Source of the DNA: JAAYFJ01 sp964344295
GTDB lineage: Bacteria; Bacillota; Clostridia; Tissierellales; Peptoniphilaceae
Direction: 5' to 3'
Assembly (NCBI GenBank): GCA_964344295.1
Contig: CAYFMR010000008.1
Coordinates: 1-57,053, forward strand
DNA length: 57,053 nt
Shown: positions 1 to 9,086 of the stretch, piece after piece
Numbering within the stretch: position 1 is the first letter of the stretch
Layout of the letters: every line of letters begins with the position of its first letter
Program-made: the position numbers and the translations under genes
Notes under the pieces: generated by a model
Told to the model about the DNA's origin: nothing
What the model saw: only the letters and a program-made list of their open reading frames with translations
The model's database searches: none

Positions 1-2247
1 GCCTTCCAAGACCTCATAGGTCGTCAGGTAGACGCTTTCCTTATCCAAGTCATGCTCTTCTTTCCAGAAGCGACGACGGCCTCGTCTGATATACCAGTTG
101 GATAGATCTTCGATGACGAAATCTTGAATGCGGTGCACGATTCTCGTCACTTCGAAGATTTCAAAATCCGCTTCCACCGAGGCCACTAAGCTGTGATAGC
201 GGCTCAAGATCCAGCGGTCCATTTCGTCACGATCCTCTAAGGCAATGGTCTTGTCACGGGGATCCATACCGTCTGCATTGGCATAGAGGCTAAAGAAGTG
301 ATAAACGTTGCGCAAAGAGCGGAAAAATTTGCTTTCCGCTTCCCGTAACCCGGATTCATCAAACTTGGTGGGAGTCCACGGCGGGCTGACATAGATGAGA
401 TACCAGCGCAAGACGTCTGCCCCGTAGCGGTCAAATAAGGCGATGGGTTCCACCGTATTGCCACGAGACTTGCTCATCTTCTTGCCTTCTTTATCCAAGA
501 CCAAGTCGTTAACCAGCACATTTTTATACGGCGCTTTTCCCGTCACATAGGTGGAGATGGCCATTAAGCTGTAGAACCATCCCCTGGTTTGGTCAATGCC
601 CTCACTGATAAAATCGGCAGGGAATTGGTCTTCAAAGAGTGCTCGATCGCCAAAGGGATAGTGGTATTGAGCAAAAGGCATCGCCCCGGAGTCAAACCAA
701 ACGTCGATGACATCGGTCACCCGAGTCATCTGACCGCCACACTTATCGCAGGTCAAGTGGATATCGTCCACATAGGGGCGGTGTAACTCCACAGATTCGT
801 CGATGTCCTCCACGGCCCGTTCAACTAATTCTTTGCGAGAGCCGATGCTGGTCGTGTGATCGCAGCTGTCGCAACGCCATACGGGAAACGGTGTACCCCA
901 ATAACGGCTGCGCGAAATAGCCCAGTCATTTAAGTTTTCCAGCCAATTGCCAAACCGTTTTTCGCCGACAAAGGCGGGGAACCAATTGACACCGTTGTTA
1001 TTTTCAATGAGCTTGTCCTTGAATTTGGTCACTTCAATGTACCAAGAGGGCTTAGCATAGTATAAAAGAGGTGTGTGGCACCGCCAGCAGTGGGGATAGT
1101 TATGTGCCATGCGCTCTTTCTTAAAGAGCTTGCCTTCTTGACGCAGCCATTTGATAATCTCCGGATCGGCATCCATGACAAACATCCCTTTCCAGGGCGT
1201 CATGGTAAACTTGCCTTCCACGTCCACAGGATTGACCACCGGCAGGCCATAACGTAAACCCGTTTGGTAGTCGTCTTCCCCAAAAGCCGGGGCTGAGTGA
1301 ACGATCCCCGTTCCGTCAGAAGTGGTGACATAGTCAGCCAGGGTGATAAAATGCGCCTTACCTTCTACCGGCACAAAGGGAATCAGCTGTTCGTAAGCGC
1401 GATATTCCAGCTCACGTCCTTTGATCTCTGACAGCACTTCATAATCATCCCCCAGCACCTTATTAGCCAGTTCTTTGGCCACGTAATAGACAGTGCCCTC
1501 GCTTTTGGCCTTGATATAATCCACATCGGGATGCACTGTCAGTGCCACGTTAGAAGGCAGCGTCCACGGTGTCGTGGTCCAAGCCAGGTAATAGGCATCT
1601 TCATCTGTGGCTTTAAACGCTACAATGGCGGTTTCTGTCTTAATCTCTTCGTAACCTTGGGCCACTTCATGGCTGGCCAGACCCGTACCACAACGGGTGC
1701 AATAAGGTAAGATCTTGTGGCCCTCGTAAATCAGACCGTCTTGAAACATCTGGTCTAGAATCCACCACAATGATTCAATGTAATCATTCTCTAACGTAAT
1801 GTAGGGATGGTCCATATCCAACATATACGCCATGCGTTCCGACATTTCACGCCAGTTTTTCTCATAGGTGAACACGGACTCGCGACATTGTTCGTTGAAT
1901 TTTTCAATGCCGTATACTTCGATGTCTTGTTTATTTTTTAAGCCAAGCTTTTTTTCCACCTCGATTTCTACCGGTAGACCATGGGTGTCCCATCCACCCT
2001 TGCGTACCACTCGATAGCCTTGCATGGTCTTGTGGCGACACACCAAGTCCTTAATGGTTCGGGCCACCACGTGGTGGATGCCCGGCTTGCCATTCGCTGT
2101 TGGGGGACCTTCATAAAATACAAAAGACGGCGCATCTTCTCTCGTCTCCACTGAAGCGCGGAGCAAATCAATCGCCTTCCAATATTCGGAAATAGTCAGC
2201 TCCCGATCTTTGACCGGTGCTGTCGATAACGGTTTAAATTTTCCCAT
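1..2247 (-). CDS. ileS: Isoleucyl-tRNA synthetase, IleS2-like, C-terminus beyond window
   Basis: This class I enzyme charges tRNA-Ile with isoleucine in the cytoplasm. The open frame runs 749 codons to the window edge without a stop, so the C-terminal anticodon-binding part is missing here. The start ATG at 2247 follows a GGGAGG-like ribosome site. KMSKS is intact at residues 590-594. The first signature motif, normally HIGH or HXGH, reads GIHH at residues 56-59 in the context GPPTANGKPGIHHVVA. The surrounding sequence (WDTHGLPVEIEVEK, DMDHPYITLENDYIESLWW) matches the eukaryote-like IleS2 group rather than the common bacterial IleS1. From family knowledge, IleS2 enzymes tolerate mupirocin, and a GXHH swap has been linked to very strong tolerance. 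It is preceded by its own T-box leader and promoter. Confidence 0.95.
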   Translation of the reverse strand, partial: MGKFKPLSTAPVKDRELTISEYWKAIDLLRASVETREDAPSFVFYEGPPTANGKPGIHHVVARTIKDLVCRHKTMQGYRVVRKGGWDTHGLPVEIEVEKKLGLKNKQDIEVYGIEKFNEQCRESVFTYEKNWREMSERMAYMLDMDHPYITLENDYIESLWWILDQMFQDGLIYEGHKILPYCTRCGTGLASHEVAQGYEEIKTETAIVAFKATDEDAYYLAWTTTPWTLPSNVALTVHPDVDYIKAKSEGTVYYVAKELANKVLGDDYEVLSEIKGRELEYRAYEQLIPFVPVEGKAHFITLADYVTTSDGTGIVHSAPAFGEDDYQTGLRYGLPVVNPVDVEGKFTMTPWKGMFVMDADPEIIKWLRQEGKLFKKERMAHNYPHCWRCHTPLLYYAKPSWYIEVTKFKDKLIENNNGVNWFPAFVGEKRFGNWLENLNDWAISRSRYWGTPFPVWRCDSCDHTTSIGSRKELVERAVEDIDESVELHRPYVDDIHLTCDKCGGQMTRVTDVIDVWFDSGAMPFAQYHYPFGDRALFEDQFPADFISEGIDQTRGWFYSLMAISTYVTGKAPYKNVLVNDLVLDKEGKKMSKSRGNTVEPIALFDRYGADVLRWYLIYVSPPWTPTKFDESGLREAESKFFRSLRNVYHFFSLYANADGMDPRDKTIALEDRDEMDRWILSRYHSLVASVEADFEIFEVTRIVHRIQDFVIEDLSNWYIRRGRRRFWKEEHDLDKESVYLTTYEVLEG

Positions 2248-2280
2248 ACATACCTCCCTGTCCATTTACCATCATAAAAA

Positions 2281-2501
2281 CGTCCCTAAGCTAAAGCTCA
2301 GGGACGTCAAAAAACGCGGTACCACCCCAGTTGCCAAGATACATTCTTGACCTCTCGGCGGATTAACGCTCCGTCACGGGCAAAGCTACTCTCTTCACCT
2401 TGCCAACTTAAGGGAATGATCCGCAGCCACCGATTTCGTTCGCCTCTCACCGACTGCGAACTCGCTTAGAAACCGTCTTCAGGCCACCATTTCCCCGTCT
2501 T
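2281..2501 (-). promoter_or_regulatory. T-box riboswitch leader of ileS
   Basis: The canonical T-box GGTGGTACCGCG lies at 2315-2326 on the minus strand, followed by a terminator hairpin at 2281-2306 (CGTCCCT with AGGGACG). A candidate isoleucine specifier codon ATC sits at 2418-2420 in a purine-rich internal loop. Uncharged tRNA-Ile should pair with the specifier and T-box and favour the antiterminator, so ileS is read when charged tRNA-Ile is low. The specifier choice is an inference from position and neighbouring gene. Confidence 0.93.
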
Positions 2502-2507
2502 TCTGTT

Positions 2508-2536
2508 AGTTTATCCTACCGGTGTTTCTTTGTCAA
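2508..2536 (-). promoter_or_regulatory. Sigma-A type promoter of ileS leader
   Basis: On the minus strand a perfect TTGACA (2531-2536) is followed after 17 bases by TAAACT (2508-2513). Transcription would begin near 2501, just upstream of the T-box stem I. Confidence 0.8.
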
Positions 2537-2668
2537 CGAAAATTCCCGCCCCATCACATCTTCAGCAGAGGGTGCCCGAATACGTGTCCACACCTACAGA
2601 CCAAACAGGCCATCCGGATCAGCCCTCTGGACCTTTTGCGGCAAAGGAGCTATTTCTGGCAAACAAAA

Positions 2669-2694
2669 CGTCCCTGTGCCATGGCTCAGGGACG
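2669..2694 (-). terminator. Intrinsic terminator after ABC permease operon
   Basis: An 8-bp stem (CGTCCCTG with CAGGGACG) is followed on the minus strand by TTTTGTTTG. It lies about 45 bases after the stop of the last permease gene and closes the operon that begins near 10.3 kb. Between it and the ileS promoter (2537-2668) I see no gene. Confidence 0.85.
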
Positions 2695-2739
2695 ATGCGT
2701 TGTCTCGTCTCATCGATTGTTAGAATTTATTTTCTCCGC

Positions 2740-3780
2740 TTACGCCGGGTCTTCCAACCGTTCTTTCACTTCTTTTTTGTGTTGTTCCCAAGCGTGTAGG
2801 AGTAAGGACACACCGATGACGCCGTAAGCGACAAAGACGCGGAAGAACTCTCCAATTTGCGCGTCGCCCAGCAGGTTTTGTCCTGCCAAGGGGGAGATGA
2901 TAAACATCAAGTGAAAGAGGATCGTTCCGATGATGGCTTCCTTCCAGCTGGCCTTATCCACCGTGGCACCGCCGATTAAAAGTGCCGCCACCGAGAAAAG
3001 TCCCACCTGCTCATGATTCGTGTAGGTGTTAATGGTCCCCATGTTTTGCAGGTAGATGATCTGTCCCCAAGCTGCCAACACGGTGGAGATGATGACTGCC
3101 CAGGTCCGCGTGCGATCGACGGGAATCCCGGCCACACCGGCTACGTGCATATTTTGACCGATAGCCTTCATATCTTGCCCCATCTTGGTCTTTAAGAACC
3201 GATACATCCCAAAGGAGATCAGCGCCATTACCACAAAGGTCATCACAGGTACCTTGGTGATATTCTGAAAGAAGAGGTTATCCAAACTCTTGCGGATGAT
3301 GCCTAAGTCTAGGGTGTTTTTAATCCCCGTTCCGGAGCTCATTAAGAGTTTTTCGTTGCTAAACGGGATCACACGACCAGCCAAGATGATAAAGACCAGT
3401 TGATACACCCCATTGGCAAAGAAACCCAAGATCATGGAGGTGATCATCTCGCGGCCCTTGGCCTTGTTTAAGACTTTTGCTGTCAAGTAGCCAAAGAGAA
3501 TGGCTGTAGGCGTGGAGACCAAAATGGCCAGCAAGATACCACCGATCCCCCCAATGCCATAGTTTAAAATGAAGATCAAGCCGATTTGTCCGGCCATTGC
3601 TCCCAGGACAATCCCGAAATTTAGCCCCATTCCGGAAAGAACGGGAATGATCAGTGACATGACCAAAAGCAGGTTTCGCGATAAGCGGAACATGAGTTCA
3701 TTGAGCACAAACCCCGCTGATAGCCCTGAAAAGTAAAATCCAAAGGCACATAAAATTAAGAATATAATGGGAACGATCAT
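2740..3780 (-). CDS. ABC transporter permease, BPD_transp_2 family
   Basis: A 346-residue integral membrane protein with about eight to ten hydrophobic segments, of the ribose/nucleoside-type permease family. The motif VDRTRTWAVIISTVLAAWGQ followed by LFSVAALLIGGATVDKASW matches the conserved cytoplasmic loop and GGA region of that family. Its ATG overlaps the stop of the preceding permease gene by four bases (ATGA at 3777-3780), so the two are probably translated together. With the neighbouring permease it should form the heterodimeric membrane channel of the importer. The substrate cannot be read from the sequence. Confidence 0.85.
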   Translation of the reverse strand: MIVPIIFLILCAFGFYFSGLSAGFVLNELMFRLSRNLLLVMSLIIPVLSGMGLNFGIVLGAMAGQIGLIFILNYGIGGIGGILLAILVSTPTAILFGYLTAKVLNKAKGREMITSMILGFFANGVYQLVFIILAGRVIPFSNEKLLMSSGTGIKNTLDLGIIRKSLDNLFFQNITKVPVMTFVVMALISFGMYRFLKTKMGQDMKAIGQNMHVAGVAGIPVDRTRTWAVIISTVLAAWGQIIYLQNMGTINTYTNHEQVGLFSVAALLIGGATVDKASWKEAIIGTILFHLMFIISPLAGQNLLGDAQIGEFFRVFVAYGVIGVSLLLHAWEQHKKEVKERLEDPA

Positions 3781-4811
3781 TCTTCCACCTCCCTGGTCAG
3801 GGCATAGACGATGATTCCATTGGAGATAATGATACGCACGATCTCCGCCATGGAACCCTCAGAAACAATGTTGATTACCGGCAGCGCCACCACCAATAAA
3901 GCTTGGAACAAGAATGTCCCGATGATGACGTGGATGATCTTGGCCCGCTTCATGCTGGCCCCACCGATTAAAATGGCCGCAGCCGCTGGTAGGGAGACGT
4001 AAAGGGGCGCTTGGTATAACTGCACAAAACCAAAGGATTGCGAGTACACAATGATACCGATAGCCGCCAACACAGTGGACAAGATTGTCCCTCGAATTCG
4101 TTGGCGATCCACGTTGATCCCGTTGGAAATGGCAAAGGCTTCATTGGAGCCTGCCACCTGCATGGAGTTCCCCGCTTTGGTACGAGAAAACAGATGCACC
4201 AACAGCAAGCATATAGCTGTAAAGAGGATCAGTCCTGTAGGGATGATCAGACCACCCAGGTGAATGGCCCAAGCGTCATTTAAGATCCGGCTCATGTAGC
4301 CGTCCAAAGTCAAGGTCGTTCGTAAACCCGAACCTCCCATGGCCCATACGAGGGATTCGTTCTTAAAGGGAGCCACGAGCCAGAAGATACACATAAAGGA
4401 CACCACGGCAAAGCCGACATAGTTCCCGACGGTCATCTCCTGCCCTTTGACCTTGTTGAGCATCATGCCATAGAGCCAGCCGAAGATGATGGACAGCGGC
4501 AAAGCGATGAGAATGGCCACCCAAAAACACGTCCATCCGCTCAGCTGCATTTCCATGGCCACCAAGGTCCCAATCAGACCCATGACCACACCTAATGCCA
4601 GGTTGAAGTTAATGCCGGCTCCAGACTGAATGGAAGGTACCATCGCTAAGACCAAGATCATGTTCATACACACCCGCTCGAGAATGGATGTCCACAGGTT
4701 ACCCTTGTCGATGTGCAAGAAATTGGCCACAATGAGCAGTGCGACAAAGAAAATCGTGATGATCAGACGGGGGAAACCGATTTTTTTATACATTTTTTTG
4801 ATGGATGTCAT
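3777..4811 (-). CDS. ABC transporter permease, BPD_transp_2 family
   Basis: A 344-residue membrane protein with a hydrophobic first segment at about residues 14-32 (LIITIFFVALLIVANFL) and further segments throughout. It carries VDRQRIRGTILSTVLAAIG and LPAAAAILIGGASMKRAKI, the counterparts of the conserved loop in the second permease. It overlaps the ATPase gene upstream and the second permease gene downstream by four bases each. The two permeases are clearly related to each other but diverged, as in nucleoside and autoinducer-type importers that use a permease pair. Confidence 0.85.
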   Translation of the reverse strand: MTSIKKMYKKIGFPRLIITIFFVALLIVANFLHIDKGNLWTSILERVCMNMILVLAMVPSIQSGAGINFNLALGVVMGLIGTLVAMEMQLSGWTCFWVAILIALPLSIIFGWLYGMMLNKVKGQEMTVGNYVGFAVVSFMCIFWLVAPFKNESLVWAMGGSGLRTTLTLDGYMSRILNDAWAIHLGGLIIPTGLILFTAICLLLVHLFSRTKAGNSMQVAGSNEAFAISNGINVDRQRIRGTILSTVLAAIGIIVYSQSFGFVQLYQAPLYVSLPAAAAILIGGASMKRAKIIHVIIGTFLFQALLVVALPVINIVSEGSMAEIVRIIISNGIIVYALTREVEE

Positions 4812-6388
4812 GCTGTTTCCTCCTCGTAGAAATTGCCTGCCATGGCCAACCCGAATTCTTCATCGGGCGCTTCCGGATCCAGGATGGCTTGCAGCTTGCC
4901 ATCGGTGATGATGGCGATGCGATCACAGATCTGGCGCAGCTCTGCCAACTCGGAAGAAGTGACGATGATGGTGACCCCTTTCTCCTCGTTTAGCGTCTTT
5001 AGGGTATCCAACACCAAGTTTTTGGCTCCGATGTCAATGCCTCGCGTCGGCTCCGACACAAACAGAATATCCGGTTCCAACGTCAGCGCTCTAGCAATGC
5101 ACACCTTCTGTTGATTTCCCCCGGACAAAGCACCCACTTTTTGTTTCCCAGACGTGCAACGAATGTCCAACTCTTCGATCATTTTCTCACCGTGTTTCTC
5201 TACGGCCTTACGATCTAAAAATCGCATGGGACCCACCGTTTTCGTGAAACCGTTTTTCAGTTCCATCGAAGAGATGGCAATGTTGTATTCGATGGAATCA
5301 TCTAAGAGCAGGCCCACGCCCTTGCGGTCCTCCGAGAGAAAGACCAGTCCCTTCTCCAGCACGTCTCGGGGTTTGGTGATATCCAACATCATATCGCCCC
5401 TTTGCACCGTGCCAGTAGCGGGATAGAGGCCCATAATGCCGTTAGCCACGCCGATTTTACCCTGGCCGGCCAGACCGCCCAGGCCGAGGATTTCTCCCTT
5501 ACGCACCTTTAGGTCTAAGCCGCGCACCATCTCCCCAGGCATATGTACTTTCAGGTCTTTGATATCCAGCGCAATTTCCTCAGAAAGGTCTACATTGTGG
5601 TTACTCGTGACCAGCTCCACGTCTCGGCCGACCATAGCCTTGGCCATGTCTTCCACCGTGACATCTGCCACGTTGGCTCGGGTGACCACAGCGCCGTCGC
5701 GCAACACGGTAATGCGGTCACAAACGGCTTTGATTTCGTCCAGCCGGTGCGTGATAAATAAAATGGTAATGCCCATCTCAGAGAGTCGTTTGATGATTTC
5801 CAGGAAGCGAGCCGCCTCGGTTTCTGTCAATACCGCAGTGGGCTCATCCAAGATCAAAAGCTTGAGATTGTCCTTGTCAATTTCCCGGGCGATTTCGACA
5901 AACTGCATATAGCCTACGGGAAGGCCGCGCACTTTTTGCTCCTCATCCAAGTCTAGGCGCAATCGTTCCAAGTCTCTTTTGGCATCTTTTTGCATCTGCT
6001 CTCGATCAAGCATCTCCAGTTTTTTTCCCAGCACCTTGGAAAAGAATGTGGGCTTCGTATTTTCCCGATTTAATTTGATATTTTCCGCAATGGTGAAGCC
6101 GGGAATCAGCATAAACTCCTGGTGCACCATTCCCACGCCGCACGCCATGGCCTCTTCGGGCTTTTTCGGTAAATAGGGTTCTCCATCTAACGTCATCTGT
6201 CCTGTAAACCCTCCCGTTTGATGGATGACGGGCATACCGAATAGAATATTCATTAAAGTGGACTTCCCGGCTCCGTTTTCGCCGATTAGGCCATGGATTT
6301 CTCCTTTTTTAATGTCCATGAGGATTTCGTGTAAGACTTGCGTCTCCCCATAGAATTTCGACACGTGGTCGATGGTCAATAAATCCAT
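4808..6388 (-). CDS. Two-domain sugar-type ABC transporter ATPase, RbsA-like
   Basis: A 526-residue fused ATPase with two nucleotide-binding domains energises the permease pair. Domain 1 (residues about 1-245) has Walker A GENGAGKST and Walker B LLILDEPTAVLT, but its signature reads LPVGYMQFVEIA rather than LSGGQ. Domain 2 (about 260-526) has a non-canonical P-loop (GLAGQGKIG), a good signature LSGGNQQKV, and a Walker B where the usual DEPTRG reads SEPTRG. Asymmetric decay of one site is typical of RbsA-like proteins, so the transporter is probably still active. I chose ATG 6388 over an upstream start because an AAGG site lies eight bases before it. The SEPTRG change is unusual. Confidence 0.88.
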   Translation of the reverse strand: MDLLTIDHVSKFYGETQVLHEILMDIKKGEIHGLIGENGAGKSTLMNILFGMPVIHQTGGFTGQMTLDGEPYLPKKPEEAMACGVGMVHQEFMLIPGFTIAENIKLNRENTKPTFFSKVLGKKLEMLDREQMQKDAKRDLERLRLDLDEEQKVRGLPVGYMQFVEIAREIDKDNLKLLILDEPTAVLTETEAARFLEIIKRLSEMGITILFITHRLDEIKAVCDRITVLRDGAVVTRANVADVTVEDMAKAMVGRDVELVTSNHNVDLSEEIALDIKDLKVHMPGEMVRGLDLKVRKGEILGLGGLAGQGKIGVANGIMGLYPATGTVQRGDMMLDITKPRDVLEKGLVFLSEDRKGVGLLLDDSIEYNIAISSMELKNGFTKTVGPMRFLDRKAVEKHGEKMIEELDIRCTSGKQKVGALSGGNQQKVCIARALTLEPDILFVSEPTRGIDIGAKNLVLDTLKTLNEEKGVTIIVTSSELAELRQICDRIAIITDGKLQAILDPEAPDEEFGLAMAGNFYEEETA

Positions 6389-6443
6389 AGCAAGATCCTT
6401 TCTCTCTCCCGAGCGCACCCGGGCTATTTTTAACCCTAAATAT

Positions 6444-6475
6444 AATAAAAGAAGGGGATCGCGTCGCGACCCCCT
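6444..6475 (-). terminator. Hairpin between binding protein and ATPase genes
   Basis: A GC-rich stem (GGGG-TCGC with GCGATCCCC, one A.C mismatch) is followed on the minus strand by TTCTTTTATTAT. It sits in the 100-base gap between the lipoprotein and ATPase genes. It probably acts as a leaky terminator or mRNA stabiliser that gives more binding protein than membrane parts, as is common in ABC operons. Confidence 0.6.
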
Positions 6476-6489
6476 CTGCTTAAACGTGC

Positions 6490-7650
6490 TTAGAAGCGTT
6501 GAGATCCAATGGTGAATAACAAGAAGTTATCGTAACCATCCATCGGGTGAATGATGATGTCGCCATCTGTGGCGTGCTTCATGCACTCGATCATAAAGTC
6601 TGTGTCATCACGCTCTACATCGCCAGCGATAAAGGCTTCAGCATATTCTACGCCGGCGTTGATCATGGCTACGTTAGCAGGTTTCGTCCAAGTAGCAAAT
6701 CGACCCGTGCCACCTTTTTCAGCCAATGCTGCTTCGATGGATTCGTTGAGGAAATCAAGATCGCCTGCTTTGTCAGCGGGGATTTCGATGCCCAGAGCAT
6801 TGGGGTAAGCGTGATAGGGAGATGGGCAGCATTGTTCGGGGAACAGGCCGCCTTCTTTTATGATCGTAGCGATCATAGCTTCTTGCATACCGCAGTTGGT
6901 ACCGAAGAATGCCGTATTTTCACCGTATTTTTCCAATTCGCGAGGAATGTCTTCTTTGACGAATTGTTGGGTAGCAGGCGTTCCACCGTCACCGGTCGGG
7001 TCTGGAGCGTCAACTTCGACAAATTCGATGCCTAAGTCTTCAGCAGCTTTTTTCAATTCATCACGACGAGCAGATAGTAGAGCCATGCTCATGTGGCGGG
7101 GGAAACTGTAGTGAATAAAGGTTTCAGCACCCATATCTTTCGCGGTTTCCATGATCACGCGACCACGTAGGTATTGGTCTAAGTCCAAAGCAATGTCTGC
7201 ACGAGCAGCGACTACGTCCGGGTCTTCGTGGGGAGCCCCAGCGATGATCAATAGGTCCGGGCGAGCGTCGCGAATTTGGTCAACAGCCGGAGCAAATCCG
7301 GGAACAGCTTGACACATAACGATCGCTTTGACATCGGGGTTGTCTGCTAAGGCTTTCATGTTGGAGATCGTCGTTTCCTGCTCTTGAGCAAACTTGTCCG
7401 GATAAGTCACATGGATGAATTTTTCCGGGTTTTCTTTGACTAGTTTTTCTCCGGCACGGAACTCTTCTTCCCCTTGGGAAACGGTTCCGGTGACAATACC
7501 GATTTTGTATGCACCGCTATCGCCACTTTCCACATTGGCGGAATCTCCACCTTCTGCAGGTTCTGCAGGCTCAGCAGGAGGCTGCTGTCCACAACCTACC
7601 ATCGATAGCACCATAACCAGTGCCATCAGTAACACTAACCATCTTTTCAT
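6490..7650 (-). CDS. DUF3798-family substrate-binding lipoprotein
   Basis: A 386-residue lipoprotein: an N-terminal hydrophobic stretch ends in the lipobox LSMVGC (Cys 20), followed by a Pro/Glu/Gly-rich linker to about residue 47. The mature part starts with KIGIVTGTVSQGEEE and looks like a periplasmic-binding-protein fold. I recognise it as the DUF3798 family, which has no assigned ligand to my knowledge. Position directly before a two-domain ATPase and two permeases makes it the capture protein of that importer. Codon use leans towards A/T-ending codons compared with neighbours, which may reflect high expression. A CysCys pair (EQCCPSPYHAYP) in the ligand domain could shape the pocket. Confidence 0.8.
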   Translation of the reverse strand: MKRWLVLLMALVMVLSMVGCGQQPPAEPAEPAEGGDSANVESGDSGAYKIGIVTGTVSQGEEEFRAGEKLVKENPEKFIHVTYPDKFAQEQETTISNMKALADNPDVKAIVMCQAVPGFAPAVDQIRDARPDLLIIAGAPHEDPDVVAARADIALDLDQYLRGRVIMETAKDMGAETFIHYSFPRHMSMALLSARRDELKKAAEDLGIEFVEVDAPDPTGDGGTPATQQFVKEDIPRELEKYGENTAFFGTNCGMQEAMIATIIKEGGLFPEQCCPSPYHAYPNALGIEIPADKAGDLDFLNESIEAALAEKGGTGRFATWTKPANVAMINAGVEYAEAFIAGDVERDDTDFMIECMKHATDGDIIIHPMDGYDNFLLFTIGSQRF

Positions 7651-7778
7651 GAGTTCATTCTCCTTTCAAATAGTAAGACGATATAAGCTTAACAAAAAAA
7701 TTTTGTTCTGTCAATGCTTTTCAGTGATAAAGGGTTATATCGTTTTTGGTCCACATAGCTCACCTCTTTTTCTTCGCC

Positions 7779-9086
7779 TTACCCCCGTGAAGTCATACTC
7801 ATTTGTCGAATCATTTCCATATAAAGTCTGGTTAAATCCGTGATTTTTTCCAGCTTGATGTCTTGCCAGGTCAAGTAAGCGCCCTTAGCCACCGGTTGTT
7901 TCACTTTGACGTGGCCATCCAGGAGGCTGATGGGCACATAGCCTCGACTCATAAAATCTTCCCAAGTCACCAGCCCCCCCAGGACCATGGTGCCGCCTAG
8001 GCCGTCAAATGCCTCACCCGGTGACAGGTCCCGTTTTGCCATCGCCGGCACTGCCGCCACTGGCCGATAGCCTCGAGGGGTGATGGTTGCCTCGCCGTCG
8101 AGAACCGCCTTGGCAATGGATACCGGTGTTTCAATACTAGTCAGGTGGTAGGGACGGTAAAGGGCGTAGTTGGGACCGTCACCAAGCTTTAAAAAGGTCA
8201 GTTCCTCACAGATTTCCGGCGCTTCATGAGTGACGATGACGAAGACACCGGGAGCCACACCTCGCACGTATTCCACAATGCCGTACCGATGAAGGATCCC
8301 GCCTTCTGTTTCTAGGCGAAAGACTTGGCTTAATTCTGCCGGTCCTGCCTCCGGTCCATGTCCACCGGATACGTCGGGAACAAATCCCGTGGCATTAGCC
8401 ATCATGCACAGCTCACCCATTGTCTTGGTGCCGTCGATAAAGGAACACAGCATCTGCGGAGCCAGGCCGGATTGGTGGGCCTGATCTGCCACGGCATCCG
8501 GTGTCGCTTCGTAGTCGATAGGGTTGTTTTTGCCCTTTCCCATCGCCAACACTTCAAAGCCCAGAAATTTGGCAAAGTCATAGAGTTCCATGGCCGAGCC
8601 CGGCTCGTCACCTGCCGTCCCCGTGTACACCACACCTCTTTCGTCTGACAGACGTTTTAGATGGGGACCGATGCAAATATCCATTTCCACATTCAGGCTC
8701 ACCACATGGTGTCCGGCTAATAGGGAAGCCTCAGCTATGGTGGCACCGGCTACGGGATCTCCCGTGGCATCCACCACACAGTCCAGGCTCTTGACCTTTG
8801 CCGCCAGAGAAATGTCTGTGCTGTACCCAAACTTTCCCTCTCGCAGGGCTTTTTCCGCCTGCTCCGGCGTGGACACCGACACGGCTTTCTCCTCCACACC
8901 GGCGGCTTTTAACGCATCTCGAACACTTTCCTCCCTGCGAGAAATGAGCAGTCCCGGATAAAATCCGCCCAGTCCGCAAAGTTGCACAAAGAGACTCTTG
9001 CCCATAAATCCGGCACCGATAAGGGCTACGCGAATGGGCATCTCCTGGTCTTCTCTCTCTTTTAATTTATGGTAAAGACGATTCAT
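7779..9086 (-). CDS. COG4091-type NAD(P)-dependent oxidoreductase with SAF domain
   Basis: A 435-residue protein related to predicted homoserine dehydrogenases. An N-terminal Rossmann fold begins at about residue 17 with VALIGAGFMG. The middle part has SLNVEMDICIGPHL and a C-terminal SAF-like region near residues 350-410. The ATG at 9086 overlaps the TGA of the upstream flavoprotein gene (ATGA) and has an AAAGGAGG site; an earlier ATG at 9146 lies inside the upstream gene and is less likely. It precedes the DUF3798 importer by about 130 bases, which suggests it acts on the imported compound. The true substrate of this family is unknown to me, and homoserine is only a name by homology. Confidence 0.75.
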   Translation of the reverse strand: MNRLYHKLKEREDQEMPIRVALIGAGFMGKSLFVQLCGLGGFYPGLLISRREESVRDALKAAGVEEKAVSVSTPEQAEKALREGKFGYSTDISLAAKVKSLDCVVDATGDPVAGATIAEASLLAGHHVVSLNVEMDICIGPHLKRLSDERGVVYTGTAGDEPGSAMELYDFAKFLGFEVLAMGKGKNNPIDYEATPDAVADQAHQSGLAPQMLCSFIDGTKTMGELCMMANATGFVPDVSGGHGPEAGPAELSQVFRLETEGGILHRYGIVEYVRGVAPGVFVIVTHEAPEICEELTFLKLGDGPNYALYRPYHLTSIETPVSIAKAVLDGEATITPRGYRPVAAVPAMAKRDLSPGEAFDGLGGTMVLGGLVTWEDFMSRGYVPISLLDGHVKVKQPVAKGAYLTWQDIKLEKITDLTRLYMEMIRQMSMTSRG

